Source of the DNA: Saccopteryx bilineata
Taxonomy: Eukaryota > Chordata > Mammalia > Chiroptera > Emballonuridae
NCBI RefSeq assembly: GCF_036850765.1
Contig: NC_089493.1
Location: 299,328,349 to 299,392,348, forward strand
Length of the DNA stretch: 64,000 nt
Reading direction: 5' to 3'
Positions 21,011 to 33,391 of the stretch are shown one piece after another (position 1 is the stretch's first letter; every line of letters begins with the position of its first letter). The notes below the pieces were generated by a model. That model worked only from the letters and a program-made list of their open reading frames with translations, was not told where the DNA came from and did no database searches. The translations under genes were made by a program, and so were the position numbers.

Positions 21011-21926
21011 GTGTCAGGCAGAAAAGACACTGTCACCGTGCTGACACACATTGTCCAGCGTCCCAGTAAAGAACCCCCCAGACTAGCCAAGGACTGGGGC
21101 GCCCGTCTCTCCCGCACCACACCTCTCTCCCCAGGTACCGTCTCCCCCACCCCCACCCCTCACTCCCCCCGAAGGGATCCCAGGTGCGTCCCCAGCCTCC
21201 CAGCCTGTCACCCGCTTCCGCAGTCTCTGATGCCTCCTTCCCTTTAATTTGGGTAAATGGGTATTGGCTGAAGGTCAGCATAGATTTCCCTGCTTATTTG
21301 AATAACGTCGCGCACGGCTTTTCCCGGGGATCATTAGTTTAAATTCCCCGACTGTCAGGTAGAATGGCGCCAGACACCTGGGGGAACAGGGCGCTCGTCG
21401 GAGGCGGCACTTCCATTCATGCCCTGTCTCTTCCCCTTTCCAGCCGTCGTCACCCCTGGAAATGTTTAGGGGGGTGTCACCCGAGGGAGCCTGTGAACTC
21501 AGCCCCGCGCCGACGGGCGCTCAGGCTGCACAGATGTTCCCGGCGGGCGCCCGGAGGAACCGGGACTCGTAACCGAGGGGGAGAGAAGAAAAATGTACAC
21601 AGTGACTTTCCCCAAGAGGTTTTCGGCCGGCCGGGGAGACCGAACGGGCTGAGAGGCCGTGTGTCTGGCCGCGCTGACCTCTACACGGGAGGGGCCCGGT
21701 TCTGACCATGCCTGAAAGTGCCGTCTGGGTCCACGCGGCCTCTCGTCCTCGAGCCTCGGACCTTTGCGTGTTTGCAGGTGACCTTTGTGGGACCTGCTGG
21801 GGGCTCTATGCCAGGGGCTGGGTGGCCAGATGCACCCAGAGGACCGTGGCACCCTGGCGAGGTCAGCCGGACACTGACAGGGGCGCACGGTGCTGTCGCC
21901 TACGTAGTGGATAAAATGCCCAGTCC
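21011..21926. other. No gene seen; includes a small AT-rich candidate element
   Basis: Mostly GC-rich unique sequence. The piece at 21285-21362 (CTTATTTGAATAACGTCGCG, then GGATCATTAGTTTAAATTCC) stands out as AT-rich and non-repetitive and could be regulatory. Confidence 0.35.
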
Positions 21927-21940
21927 AGAGGGTTCCCTCT

Positions 21941-22338
21941 TTTTTTTTTTTTTTGTATTTTTCTGAAGCTGGAAACGGGGAGAGACAGTCAGACAGACTC
22001 CCACATACGCCCGACCGGGATCCACCCGGCACGCCCACCAGGGGCGACGCTCTGCCCACCAGGGGGCGATGCTCTGCCCCTCCAGGGCGTTGCTCTATTG
22101 CGACCAGAGCCACTCTAGGGCCTGGGGCAGAGGCCAAGGAGCCATCCCCAGCGCCCGGGCCATCTTTGCTCCAATGGAGCCCCGGCTGCAGGAGGGGAAG
22201 AGAGAGACAGAGAGGAAGGAGAGGAGGAGGGGTGGAGAAGCAGATGGGCACTTCTCCTGTGTGCCCTGGCCGGGAATCGAACCCGGGACTTCCTCATGCC
22301 AGGCCGACGCTCTACCACTGAGCCAACTGGCCAGGGCC
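21941..22338 (-). mobile_element. tRNA-derived SINE, bat family A, antisense
   Basis: T-run at the left, tRNA-like head at the right. Target duplication AGAGGGTTCCCTCT is perfect over 14 bp (21927-21940 and 22342-22355). The body has two copies of the internal 22-bp unit, as in the copy at 28. Confidence 0.94.
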
Positions 22339-22355
22339 GCAAGAGGGTTCCCTCT

Positions 22356-24288
22356 TTATACCCACGACCTGGACGCTCCTTGCATGCCCCCACCCACCCA
22401 CCCCAGGGAGCCCAGAACCAGTTAGTGAACAGCACGCACTTATGAGAGAAAGTCACGCTGGCAAATAAGTCAGCACGTAGCACCCCGGAGTCTCTGGGAC
22501 TTGTCCGGATGCCCAAGTGACTCACCGACCCTGAGGAGGGGACGCTCACAGCTGTGCCCAAAGAGGTCCCCCCCAAAAGCCACTGTGGGACCGACCCGTG
22601 CACCCCAAGGCATTGTGGGTGCTTCTGCGAGGGCCGTGGGGTCACATCGAGGAGTCCGGTTCTCTACATATCAACCCCCTTTCCCCCTCTGACCGCGTCA
22701 AGAGCAGCTGTGGAGGCATTTCTAACAACATGTCCGCGTGGATGAAAATCTACTTTGTTGCAGTTTGAGTCCATCTTTAAGAGCCCTTAAGCAAAGGTGC
22801 AGTGCTGTCTGATTGTTTGTTTCTGATGGCATTCTTGGTGGCATGCAGCCACCGTCCGTGTGGGAGAAGGACACGCAGCGCCCTTGTGTCTGTGACCTCC
22901 GGGGCCACCCCCCCTTCCCCGGGGGACAGAAGCCCACCTCCCTGTGCAGACAGGCACCTGACATGTTGCAGTTCTGTTTGACTTTTTCCTCGTTGGCGTG
23001 GAGAGGTTCCTACACTCACAGGTGCAGGCGTAGGGTGTAACAAAGACCGTGTCTCGGTCTATAAAGGTGGGACGTGTCCCTTTTACACGTGGACACAGGC
23101 TGGAATGCCCAAAGCTCCTACGCTAATATGTCTACAGGGTCAGGCCCGGAAATGCCAGGCTGTTTGATGGTCTGGCTCAGGGCTCGGGGGAGAGGGTCCC
23201 TCCTGCAGAGCCCCCTGAGGGACAGCTCCCTGGGCCGGAGCCGACCCGACGTCCCGCCTGCTGTCTGGCCCGGGTCCCGGGAGGCGGCCACTCTGGGAGG
23301 TCATCGCCACTCGCTGAGGGTTTCGGGGGGAAAAACAGTGGACGTGGCGTTCTCTCTCTGAGCTCGGGCGTCAGAAAGAGCAAGACAGAGCGGGTGATGG
23401 AGGGGAGTTTGATTGATGGCCGAGGACGAGTCCTTCATTGCCGCCTCGAATGATCCCACCGAGGTGGAGGTGGCGGGGGGGGGGAGGAGGGGACAGTAAT
23501 GTCACCAAGACACCCCCGGTTTCCTTCAGCCACAACTGTCACTTTTGGATGTTACTGGGGAACCCTGCCCAGCATTCGTGGGCCGCCTCTGCTGAAAGAA
23601 GAGGCTCGGGAAATGAAGGGGAAGAGAAATTAGAGCAATTACCCGTCTGCAGGAGACCAGCGGTTGCCTGTGTTGTCATTCACGCGGCACGCAGCCCGGA
23701 GCCTGACTTTTCCGCCTGTGGCAGTTTCTCCCGGAGTGTCTCATATGCAAACAAAAATAGACTCCTCACACACCGGTTGTTTGGGAAGTTTTTTGGGGGG
23801 AGGGGGAGCGTGGGGAGGCAGTGGGAAGCCGGCGTCCTCTGCTTCTGGGTGTGGAATCCGTCCGTCCGTTCCCAGCGGCCGTTTGTCCTCGGGGACTCCG
23901 TGCCTGTCCCAGGGGACGGATGCACAGGGGGCAAGACTCAGCCACGCGTGCTCTAGGGTCCAAGGGCATTTGGGGGGGGACACAGGGCTGTTTTCAAGGG
24001 ACAGAAAGTTGCACCTTTTAACAGACAGACGCACGTTGAGGCCCTTTCTCCGTTCCCTGTCCCGTCGTTTCTATCTGCATGGCGTCTCCCTCGGTCCTGC
24101 AGCAAAGCCTTCTGGGAGCCAGGGAAGACGGGGGACAGAGGGGGACACCTCCTGATATGTGCGGCCTCCCCCCGGAGGCACTTCAGTCCTGGCAGGAGCT
24201 CCCCGTCTCTCTCCTGTGACGTGAGGAGGTGTTCGCACCCTGAGGCACTCCGCTGGGGCCATTCAGAGGCATTGAGAGGTGGGGGAGG
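22356..24288. other. No gene or named repeat seen
   Basis: Unique GC-rich sequence. A segment at 23690-23790 contains an ATGCAAA octamer-like motif (TCTCATATGCAAACAAAAAT), which is suggestive only. Confidence 0.4.
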
Positions 24289-24422
24289 ATGGATCCATCC
24301 ATTCATCCATTCATCCATCCATCCATCCGTCCATCATCCATCCATCCATCCATCCATCCATCCATCCATCCATCATCCATCCATCATCAATCCATCCATC
24401 ATCCACCCATCCATCCATCCAA
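24289..24422. repeat. ATCC/CATC tetranucleotide repeat, block 1
   Basis: About 130 bp of CATCCATC with occasional ATC trinucleotide slips. The S/I/H/P-rich frames across it are artefacts. Confidence 0.96.
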
Positions 24423-24822
24423 GGAGCATCTGGAGACAGAGGGGGGGGGATTGGTAAACTCGAGATGGCGTCAGCCCTGCGAGAGAGCATATGAATAACA
24501 ATGAGCATGTGGTGTTGTCCGGTGGGCGTGGGACGCCTGGTGATCCCCACGGGAGATGTTGCCCCCCCTCCCGGCCAGGGCATGTGACGGGATGTCTGGG
24601 ACGTTGACTGTGGTCACTGTTGGGGGTGGAGCTCTTGGTGCCTGGGAGTGGGGGGAGACCAGACAGGCTTCTCAGCACCCGATAGAGTACAGGACCTCCC
24701 ATAGCAGAGATGGTTCAATGCCCAAAGCTAAAAGTGCTTGTGTGAGAGACTATTTCTCATATCTACCAGCTACTGTATCTATCACCTGGTGTCATCTATC
24801 TCTCTATATCATCTATTTATCC
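24423..24822. other. Unique spacer between two CATC blocks
   Basis: No gene identified. The right end grades into degenerate CTAT/TATC units. Confidence 0.5.
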
Positions 24823-25326
24823 ATCTGTCCATCATCCCTCCATTCATCCATCCATCATCAATCCATCTATCATCCATCCACCCATCATCCATCCATCTAT
24901 CATCCATCCATCCCATCATCTGTCCATCCATCCGTCCATCATCCATTCATCCATCCATCCATCCATCCATCATCCATCCATCATCCATTCATCCATCCAT
25001 CCATCCATCCATCATCCATCCATCCATCCATCATCCATCCATCCATTCATCATCCATCCATCCATCATTCATCCATCATCCATCCATCCATCCATCCATC
25101 ATCCATCCATCCATTCATCCATCATCCATCCATCATCCATCCATCATCCATCCATCATCAATCCATTCATCATCCATCCATCCATCCATCCATCATCCAT
25201 CCATCCATTCATCCATCCATCATCCATCCATCCATCCATCCATCCATCCATCATCCATCCATCTGTCCATCATCCATCCATCCATCCATCCATCCGTCAT
25301 CCATCCATCCATCCATCCATCCATCT
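24823..25326. repeat. ATCC/CATC tetranucleotide repeat, block 2
   Basis: About 500 bp of the same repeat as 24289-24422, with irregular 3-bp units, so the reading frame wanders. Open frames of 201 and 264 residues here are repeat translations. Confidence 0.96.
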
Positions 25327-25629
25327 GGTGTGCTGATGTCTAAACTGTGAACGCTGAAGACGTAACTAGATGCTCCAGCACCTATGACCCCTCTTGTTCT
25401 CTCTTTTAGAGACGGGCATCTAGACAGACGGCAAGAACAGCTGACTGCCGCGATGGACAAACAGACTCGACCTAGACTCTCCCTCGGTCAATAAAACGCA
25501 GTTCTCGGTGCTGCCGACGTGGTGTGTCTGGCCCCTGCGATGGGGTTGGTGGGAGATCCTGAGCTTCAACTCAACTGGAAACAAAAGCTGTCGGAAGGAA
25601 ACGGGAAATGGTTATGAAAAAACACCCAG
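25327..25629. other. No gene or named repeat seen
   Basis: Short unique stretch between the CATC repeat and a SINE. Confidence 0.5.
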
Positions 25630-25890
25630 GGCTCTGGCTGCTGGTTCAGTGGATAGAGCGTTGACCTGGCGTGTGAACATCCCCTGGTTTGATCCCTGGT
25701 CAGGGCACATAGGACAAGTGACCATCTGCTTCTCTTCCCCTTCCTCTCCTCCTTCTCTCTCTCTTCTTCTCCCACAGTCATGGCTCATTGGTCTGAACAT
25801 TGGCCCCAGACAGGGTTTGCCCAGTGGATCCTGGTCAGGGTGCATATGGGAGTCTGTCTCTCTCTCCTCTCTCACTTAAAAAAAAAAAAG
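25630..25890 (+). mobile_element. Older or deleted variant of SINE family A
   Basis: The head reads GGTTCAGTGGATAGAGCG and GGTTTGATCCC and the end is family A-like ('catatgggagtctgtctctc', then A-run), but the middle of the body is missing about 110 bp relative to the other copies. Confidence 0.75.
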
Positions 25891-25939
25891 ACATCATGCA
25901 GTTTTCCCTACTAACATGTGATTACCTCGATTGACTTTT

Positions 25940-26312
25940 TTTTTTTTTGTATTTTTCTGAAGTTGGAAACGTGGGGAGGCAGTCAGACAGAGTCTCACAT
26001 GCGCCAGACCGGGATCCACCTGGCACGTCCACCAGGGGGCGATGCTCTGCCCATCTGGGATGTCGCTCTGCTGCAACCAGAGTCATTCTAGCGCCTGAGG
26101 CAGAGGCCACGGAGCCATCCTCAGCGTCTGGGCCAACTTTGCTCCAATGGAGCCTCGGCTGCGGGAGGGGAAGAGAGAGACAGAGAGGAAGGAGAGGGGG
26201 AGGGGTGGAGAAGCAGATGGGCGCTTCTCCTGTGTGCCCTGGCCAGGACTCGAACCCGGGACTCCTGCACGCCAGGCCGACGCTCTACCACTGAGCCAAC
26301 CAGCCAGGGCCC
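25940..26312 (-). mobile_element. tRNA-derived SINE, bat family A, antisense
   Basis: A complete copy with tRNA-like head at 26230-26312. Probable target duplication TGACTTTT at 25932-25939 and 26317-26324. Confidence 0.9.
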
Positions 26313-26324
26313 CAACTGACTTTT

Positions 26325-28590
26325 AAACGTGAACCAGACCCTGAGTTTCCGGGAGAAACGGAGTCGGGTCATGGAGTGTTGCCCTCACAGTGAACATGAT
26401 ATACCAGAGTCACGTGTCTAATCTCTTGTGAAGGATTTCCACATCTGTGTTCGGGGCAGGCACTGGTCTGAAGTTCTCTTTCCTTCTCACGTGTTTGGTT
26501 TTCATACCAGAGCCTCCTCAAATGAGTTAGAAACGGTCCTCACCCTCTTTTATGTCTGAGAGTTTGTTTTCTCAGATGGAAAATTTCCTTAGATGGTTGA
26601 ACTCACTAGCCGATCTGGCCATGGAAATACTGATTATGCCTCCACTTTCTTTGTTAAATACGTAGGATTAGGCGTGTTTTCTATTTTCTCTCGTGGGAGC
26701 TTTGGCTGTTCATTCGAGAAGAAGTCTTGCTCTTGTTGGGTTCGTCAGCATCAGGTTGTTCATACTCTTCCCTTCTCATCCCTCATCGTGAACAGAGAGA
26801 CCCGCTTCTTCCCCGAAACCCTTTTCTCCAGAACCTTCCGCTCGTGTGTCGTCTCTCCTACCTTGCAGACCGGCCCTCCTTGGCTTTCGGCGTCCTGGCT
26901 CTGTCCGCGCACCCCGTCGCCTGAGGGACCAGGGTCGGGGGCAGTCCGTGGTCCCGTGCCCTTTGGTCCTCACGTCTGCGCCTCTGAGATCTACCCCCGG
27001 TTCGCTGCCCTCGGCCCTGACACCCCAACCCACCAGCCAAGTCAGCACCACAGGGCTCAACACGGGGGGGGGGTCGCCAACGAAGCTGGGGTGGGGGGCT
27101 CGCCAACAGAACCGGCCGGCTCGGGCAAGAGCTGATGCCCCCCCCAAATCTGCGCCCTCCGCGCTCCTCACCGTTTGGGTAAACGCCACACTTGGGGTTG
27201 GTGCTTCTGACCGAAGCCCTCCACCCTTCCCTCTGATTCCTGTCTCACTTTCGACGGACATGGGAGTCCTGTTGGGCCTAATTCCCAAGCAGGCTCCACA
27301 CCTGACTGCCCTGCTCCGTGCATCCTGGCTGGCGGTCTTCCGTTGTCCAACGTGGCCCAAGTAGCTGCCGGAAGGTGGCTGTGAAAACGAGACCCCACCC
27401 ACCCCAAGTCCCCCATGGCGGCTGGGCACGCCTGGGCCACCCACAGCCCCCTTACCTCAAGATACCCTGGATGGCTGTGTGTCCGTGGCCCACCTGCGGC
27501 CCCACATTCCCCGTCCAGTCTACCTAACAGGACAGACGTCTGCTGACGCCCAGTCTCAGCCCCTGTTTCATCTGCTTGGGACGTCCGGTCCTCACTCAGT
27601 AGGTCTGGCCACCCCGTCCCTCACGGCTTCACGTTTCTGCTCAGAATGTCAGCTCCCTTCACCCCCTTTTCCGGAAGCCATGTCCTCATGTGGACTTAAC
27701 GTCCGACTCTTAAATCCATGTCTCTGTGTCTCGTCTGCGTTTCTGCCTAACGGTGAGCAGCAGTGGGAAGGGTGCCGATCTGTCCTCTGCACGCCCAGCG
27801 CCCGGCATAGTTGTGTGTCTCACCTGCCCGCCCAGCACCTGACACAAGTGTGTCACATGCACACCCAGCACCCGGCATAGGCAGGTGTCACAGAAGCGGG
27901 TTCCACAGGATGAGGGTGTGGACATTTTCAGGGAGGCCACAGCTGTATGTGACAGTGCTGCCCAAGCACCCAGGGACAACAACAGGAACACCGAAAGGGG
28001 GTTGTTGCTCTGAAGGGCTGGTCCAGTGGGCGGCCCTGAGGACAACCTGGGCATGGTGGACAGCTGGGAGCCCTTCCCTCAGGTCCTGACCAGTCCTCCT
28101 CCTCCTCTCTGTAAGAGCAGTCACTCTGACCCACAAGAGCCACATAGAAAAGTATAGGAGGAAGGCTGGAAGACTGTCCAAGTGCCTCGTGGAGACAGGA
28201 GCGAAGGAGGGCCGTGGGCTGCTAGGGACATCGCTCTTCCGTGACCTCTGAGCCGCATCCTCTCTCACCAGCTGGTCCAGCTGCCCTGGGGGTGTCCTCA
28301 CCGCTCCCCTTCTCTCCTGAGCAGCACAGGTGCGGATCAGACTCGTCAATGCCAGGGAGACAGAATCCAGAGTCATGCCGGCTGGAGAGGAACCCTCAGG
28401 TGACCAGGTCCGGCCTGTCTCGGCTGTGAAAAGCCACTGAGACCCAGGGGTCTAGAGACACACCCAGGTCATCACCTCCCTCCCACCACCACCACCTGGG
28501 AGACCCACCTCACTTCCAGCCCCTAAGAATCTGCACAGAGTCCAGAGCTCTGGGAAGGACACAGTGTTTCAGAACTGAACTTGGTGTGAG
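26325..28590. other. No gene seen
   Basis: Two overlapping open frames near 26600-27440 reach 180 and 222 residues on opposite strands, but neither has a recognisable domain or coding-like conservation, and both sit in GC-rich DNA where stop codons are rare. Confidence 0.45.
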
Positions 28591-28595
28591 CATGT

Positions 28596-28634
<39 letters not shown>

Positions 28635-28760
28635 TGTGTGTGTGTGAGAGAGAGAGTGTGAGAGAGAGTGTGTATGTGTGTGTGTAAGAGAGAGAGAGAC
28701 AGTGTGTGTGTGAGAGAGTGTGTGTGTGTGTGTGTGTGTGTGAAAGAGAGAGAGAGGGGG
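28591..28760. repeat. Compound TG / GA microsatellite
   Basis: Alternating TG and GAGA runs, then a short G-run. Confidence 0.97.
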
Positions 28761-31050
28761 GGGTATGGAGGGTCCGGCTCAGATTCTCCCAGTCCCTCTG
28801 AAATGTTAGGGGGACGGCTAAAGAGGGAACAGGCCCAAGAGGACTGTGAACTAAGCTCAGGGGACGTTGGCACAGGCTATCTGCGCGGGAAGGGGGGGCT
28901 GTGTTTGAGGCGGGAGGTGGGTCAAGGAAGGAAAGAGTGAGTGAGTGGATGAATGAGTTGAATCCTGCTGCCCTTGCCCGCGGGGAACCGGGTGGGGGGG
29001 GCAGGCCAGCTTCTCACACCGTGGCATTCTGTCATGGCTGGGAGGGGCCTCCGGGCAGGTGACTGACGCGCCCCCTAACCTGAGTCCCGGACCCTCCAGC
29101 GGGGTGGGGGCTGCAGTGGCCGACGCCCAAGCCTGCACGTGGGGAAATGCCCAGTGCATCTGGCTGCCCCAGTGGCCAAGCCTTGCTGCTGTTCCCACCC
29201 AGGACAGGCCAGAGACCCCTCCCCTCTTGCCCCCACCCCCTGTCCGCACTGGTGCAGGTAAATAGGCGAGGGGGGAGGAGTACCCTTCCCCCCTCCCGGC
29301 GCCCTCCTCTCCTGCGGGGTCACCGCTGATGGAGAGGAGTGTGTGTGTGTGTGTGGGGGGGTGCTGAGCGCCGAGGTGGCCTCCTGGCGCGTGTCCAGCA
29401 GGCCGAGCTCAGCCCTCTAGCCCCAAGCTTCGCCTCAGGCCAGGAGGCTGAGCGCGCAGGAACGGCCGGCAGCAGGAGCGCGGTGCGTCCCTCCCCCCTC
29501 GCCCCGGGCCCCTCCCCCGCAGTCTGGCCCGGGCCTGCGCCTCCGCGGTTCTCCAATTAGCAGACCCCCACTCTCCCAAACCCCTGCGCCTCCTTCTCTG
29601 ACCTGCGCCCCCTCTGGCCTTCAGACACCCAGTTCTCTGCCGTCACCCCCCCCCTCTTCCAGCGATGGCCTGACAACTGAGTCAGTGAGCGCAAGGCACC
29701 CCTGACCCCTCACTAGTGACCCTGGGCAGTCAGCGTGGGCGCTCATTACTGGGAGGGGGGGGAGGTGGATCGTCTCCTGAGGAGGCAGCAGGAGCCCCCT
29801 CCTCACCAAGGCTCTGATGAATGATAAAACCCAACTGTCCCTTGGGGGTGGCCCAGGGCAGGAAAGCGGGTCACTGGTTTGACAGTGAACTGTGGGTAGG
29901 GGAGAGAAGGTGTGACCCCGACCTCCTGCCAGGTTCCAATCCTGGTGCGCCCAGGGAGTTTGCTCAAGGACCCCAGGGGCCCCGAGTTTCTGGGGTGGAT
30001 AGCTTGGGCCTCAAGCATTCTTGAGGGTAGGGCAGCGCCCTGACACCCGCGCGCCCAAATGAGCTGTCTTTCTGGAACGTGCCTTTGCCACATGAACTTG
30101 GGCCTGCCTCTCCAGGGGACGGGGAGTTGGGGTCCTGCCTTCTAGAGGGTGGACGTTTCCTCTCTGGAATCTTTTTCTAAAGACGCCGCGTATGGAAGTC
30201 GATGTTGGACCGGGAACAGTCTGCGGCGCGCGCGGAGGTTTCCTCCTGTCCTGGGCCCTCCGGAATCAGCATTCGTCTTCCCTGGAGTGCGTGGGAGGCG
30301 ATCGGAGTTTGATGGGACTCCCTGCAAACTTTTTGGCAGGTGGAGGAGGTGTGGGGGCCGCAGGTGCCCTTGTCTGCAGACGCTGACCGCGCAGAGAGAA
30401 GCGCAGTGTTCGCAGGCGCCGGGGGGCGGCCCGGCCTGAGCCTGACCTGACCTGAGCCGGGGCGGAAGGCAGCACGCCGGTGTCGTCGGTACAGCACGGC
30501 CCCCGGGGACCGCGCCCTGGGCGCACCGCGTGCGTCCCGGAGGCCTGGGACCAGCTGTCCGCGCCACGAGGATTCCAGTGACTCCGCGGCGAAGCTTCCA
30601 GCCTGTCTGTCTCCCCAAGAAAAGTCTGGCTGGCTGGCTGGCCGGCTGTGGGCGTGGATGATTGTAGGCGCTTGTTTTCACTTGCGTTTTCAAATCGGAG
30701 AGACTTTCCAGCCCGGTTCGCAACGCGGCTGCTTTCCAAAGCTCTCCGCGACTGACTGGTGCGTCAAGGGGAGGCCCACCCCGGCGGTGGTGGTGGGGGC
30801 GCCCGCAGGAAGAAGCAAGGACTCGGGTTTCCATGTCTTCCGCGGCGCGGAGGCCCTTTCGTGTGAGAAGTGCGCTTAAATCACAATACAGCCCCTTCGG
30901 ACACCAAACACCCAGAACCCCAGCTCCCTGCGTGGGTTTCCTGTCGTGTCGTCACCGCGCAGGGGAGCCGCGAGCTGGGCTGTTTGGTGAACGGTGGTCT
31001 CTCCGCCAAACGGCCCTCCTTGTAGCTGTCCCCGTGGTCCACGGGCTGGG
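28761..31050. other. GC-rich sequence, no gene seen
   Basis: CpG-rich patches lie near 29380-29560 and 30180-30620, with a TG run at 29339-29355. I find no start- or splice-bounded exon. In other mammals no protein-coding gene lies immediately upstream of SHOX. Confidence 0.45.
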
Positions 31051-31439
31051 CTCCCTGAAAACATAATGTTTTTCTTAAATAAAACATAAAATTCGGGCCC
31101 TGTGATTAAATCTGAGAGCAGAGAGAGGCTTAATGCCCACCATATGTTACAAAGTACACGCTGAGGACGGAGAAAAAAGGAGAGAGAAAAAAACTCCAGG
31201 GGAAGCCAGTGACGTGTTCTCGCCCCCCCCAAATATATTGTTAATGATGCATTTTTTTTTTTTTTGCATTGAGGGCTATTTTAGAACACCCCCCCCCCCA
31301 CACACACACACACATGAATCCTGGGATTTGTAGCCAAAGTGAGATGGCATGAAAGAAAAATAACCCTACATTTTTCTGGGCGGGCCCTGGGAAGTTTGCA
31401 GACAGCCCACCCACGCTAACCCCGGAGACCTCAGCGCCT

Positions 31440-31580
31440 GCCCCGTGGAGACCTTTATTAATATTATACATGTCGCCGTGGCGGGCAGAATCAATCTCGT
31501 CCATTCACCAGCGAGCTGGATTAACAGAGACCACGGGCCCCGGGATGTTTTGGGTAAATCAATAAACAATGTCCGGGGCG
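31440..31580. promoter_or_regulatory. Candidate conserved non-coding element
   Basis: A compact non-repetitive block with TTTATTAATATTATACATGT, CTGGATTAACAGAG and GTAAATCAATAAACAATGTC, including the inverted pair TAATATTA at 31459-31466. About 5 kb upstream of the promoter. Function is inferred from composition only. Confidence 0.35.
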
Positions 31581-32009
31581 GGCTACAAATGCTGGTTTTC
31601 TTACGCCTTAGAGGGGGGGGGGGGGCAGGCGGAAGGGAAGGGAAGGGAAGCCCGTCTGGACGGTCCTGACCCTGTGATCGATCGATCCTCGATAAATATT
31701 TAATGGGCGGGGAAGGCTGGGTGGTGGTCGTGGTGGGAGAGAAGCTCACTGGTCAGCGAAAACCAGGCACAAACACTTCCCCTCAGTTCCGGTTATGGAT
31801 AGAAACACTCTTTGGGATTATACAGGCGGAGGAAAGGGGCTTTCCTCTGGGATCTGTGTCTTCTGTTTTCTGGGGGGCTTCAGCCGGCTCTGCTTGGGGG
31901 CAGGGTCTGCGTTGACAGGATGTGGGAAGGGGGGACCTGGTTGGGGACGCCTCCCCCCCCACACACACACCACCACCCTTCACCCCTGTCTAGAAGCAAA
32001 TGCTGGCTA
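31581..32009. other. G-rich unique sequence, no gene seen
   Basis: Contains a G-run (31612-31625), a GATCGATCGATC palindrome near 31677 and a short CACACA run near 31960. Confidence 0.45.
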
Positions 32010-32155
32010 AGGGCGTGAAATTGGATTTAACGTTAGTTATTCGGGTCAAAGGCAGCTCGCTCCTGTTTTACTGGGCCCAAAGTAAAAACTGTCAGCCTTA
32101 CTTTTTTTAGGAATTAAATAAACCAAGTGTTAAATATTTGAATATTCATTGTGTC
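32010..32155. promoter_or_regulatory. Candidate conserved non-coding element
   Basis: AT-rich block in GC-rich surroundings with GATTTAACGTTAGTTATTCG and GAATTAAATAAACC, ending in a run of TATTTGAATATTCATT. Immediately followed by a GA repeat at 32178-32236. Confidence 0.35.
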
Positions 32156-32177
32156 CTTTCCCTGGGCATTGTAAATG

Positions 32178-32193
32178 ACAGAGAGAGAGGGGG

Positions 32194-32233
<40 letters not shown>

Positions 32234-32236
32234 GGC
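32178..32236. repeat. GA microsatellite
   Basis: GAGAGAGA with a G-run near 32190. Confidence 0.95.
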
Positions 32237-33344
32237 TATTCATTAACATGGACCGAATCCACATACAGAAAGTCAGATTATGTAACAAAATCGAAAAATG
32301 CCCCTCGTCCATTGGGTAACGCCATCCCAGTCTGGCCCTGGGGGTCTGCCCGCCTCCCCATTCAGGATGCCACACTTTAGGACGTGGTCTGTCCCACGTC
32401 GCAGGGCTGCGCTGTGTCCACAGCTTCTGCACACGGGGGGGGGGGGGGTTTCCTGCAGGCTGCGGGCTGGCCTGCAGTGCCTGGGCATCTTGGTTTAACT
32501 ATTATGCCTTTCAGGAGGGGGTCCCGGGGTGAATACAAGAGCTAAGACATCTTCTGACCTGTTTGAGGGGGGGGGGGAGAGAAGGGAGAGGAGACACACA
32601 TGGCCACCGGCAGCCCCTCCGGGTGGTCCCGCCTGCTGTGACTCTCCAGCCAGCAAGCAGCATGCAACCCCCCAGAGGCCGGCCTGCTCTCTCTCGCCCT
32701 TCCCAGCTGCTCTGGGCCAGCTCGTCCAAGCTTTCTGGCTCTGCCTCCGTCCTGTCCTGAGAGGCCAGCTGGGAGCCTGTCCACCTGTTGGCCGGAAACT
32801 TGGGGTGGGGGGTACTGCACCTCCAGCCTGACCTTGCACCCTCTGTGACCTCGCCTTACTGAGCTAGGATGGGAGGGCCAGGTGCCCGTGAGCTCAGTCT
32901 GTACGTGGAGGGTACTCATGAAACTTCCCACCGGGCCGTGCTGACCGCCTGGGTGGACCCTGATGGGAGGGGGGATGTTCACTGCCCCCGCAAAAATGGT
33001 TCAGACAGGCCGATGCTGTGGGCACTGGGGTCCATGGCTCAGACACCTGGAGCTTCCAAGCTGCCGGGCTGAAGGTTTGTTCCTCAATGACCTGTGAGCC
33101 AGGACCCTCTCTCTCTTCATCCCCAGAATAAAGTCCCCTGGCATTTTTACTTCTTTCTCTTGCATTTGGGTCTCCATGTCTCTTCCCAGCTGTAACATCA
33201 ACAGCACAAGTCGCTCGCTCGGGTAGGAAGGGTCAGTCGTCCAGGACTTGGGCAGAGTCCTCAAGACCTGACCCTCAAGACCTGACCCTCAAGACCACCG
33301 AGACCCCTGTATGACACCTTCCCCCACAACCCCACCCATGACAT
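32237..33344. other. No gene seen
   Basis: GC-rich unique sequence. A 14-bp unit AAGACCTGACCCTC is repeated in tandem near 33262-33293. Confidence 0.45.
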
Positions 33345-33391
33345 CTTTTTTCTTTCTTTCTTTCTTTCTTTTTTTTTTTTTTTTTTTTTTT
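33345..33391. repeat. TTTC then poly-T run
   Basis: Short simple repeat. It may be the antisense tail of a decayed retroposon, but no body is recognisable. Confidence 0.85.

Noticed and set aside
24556..25350. H/S/I/P-rich frames of 201-264 residues
   Set aside because: Translation of the CATC repeat.
26593..27444. Frames of 180 (+) and 222 (-) residues
   Set aside because: They overlap on opposite strands in GC-rich DNA, show no domain, and have no plausible splice or promoter context.
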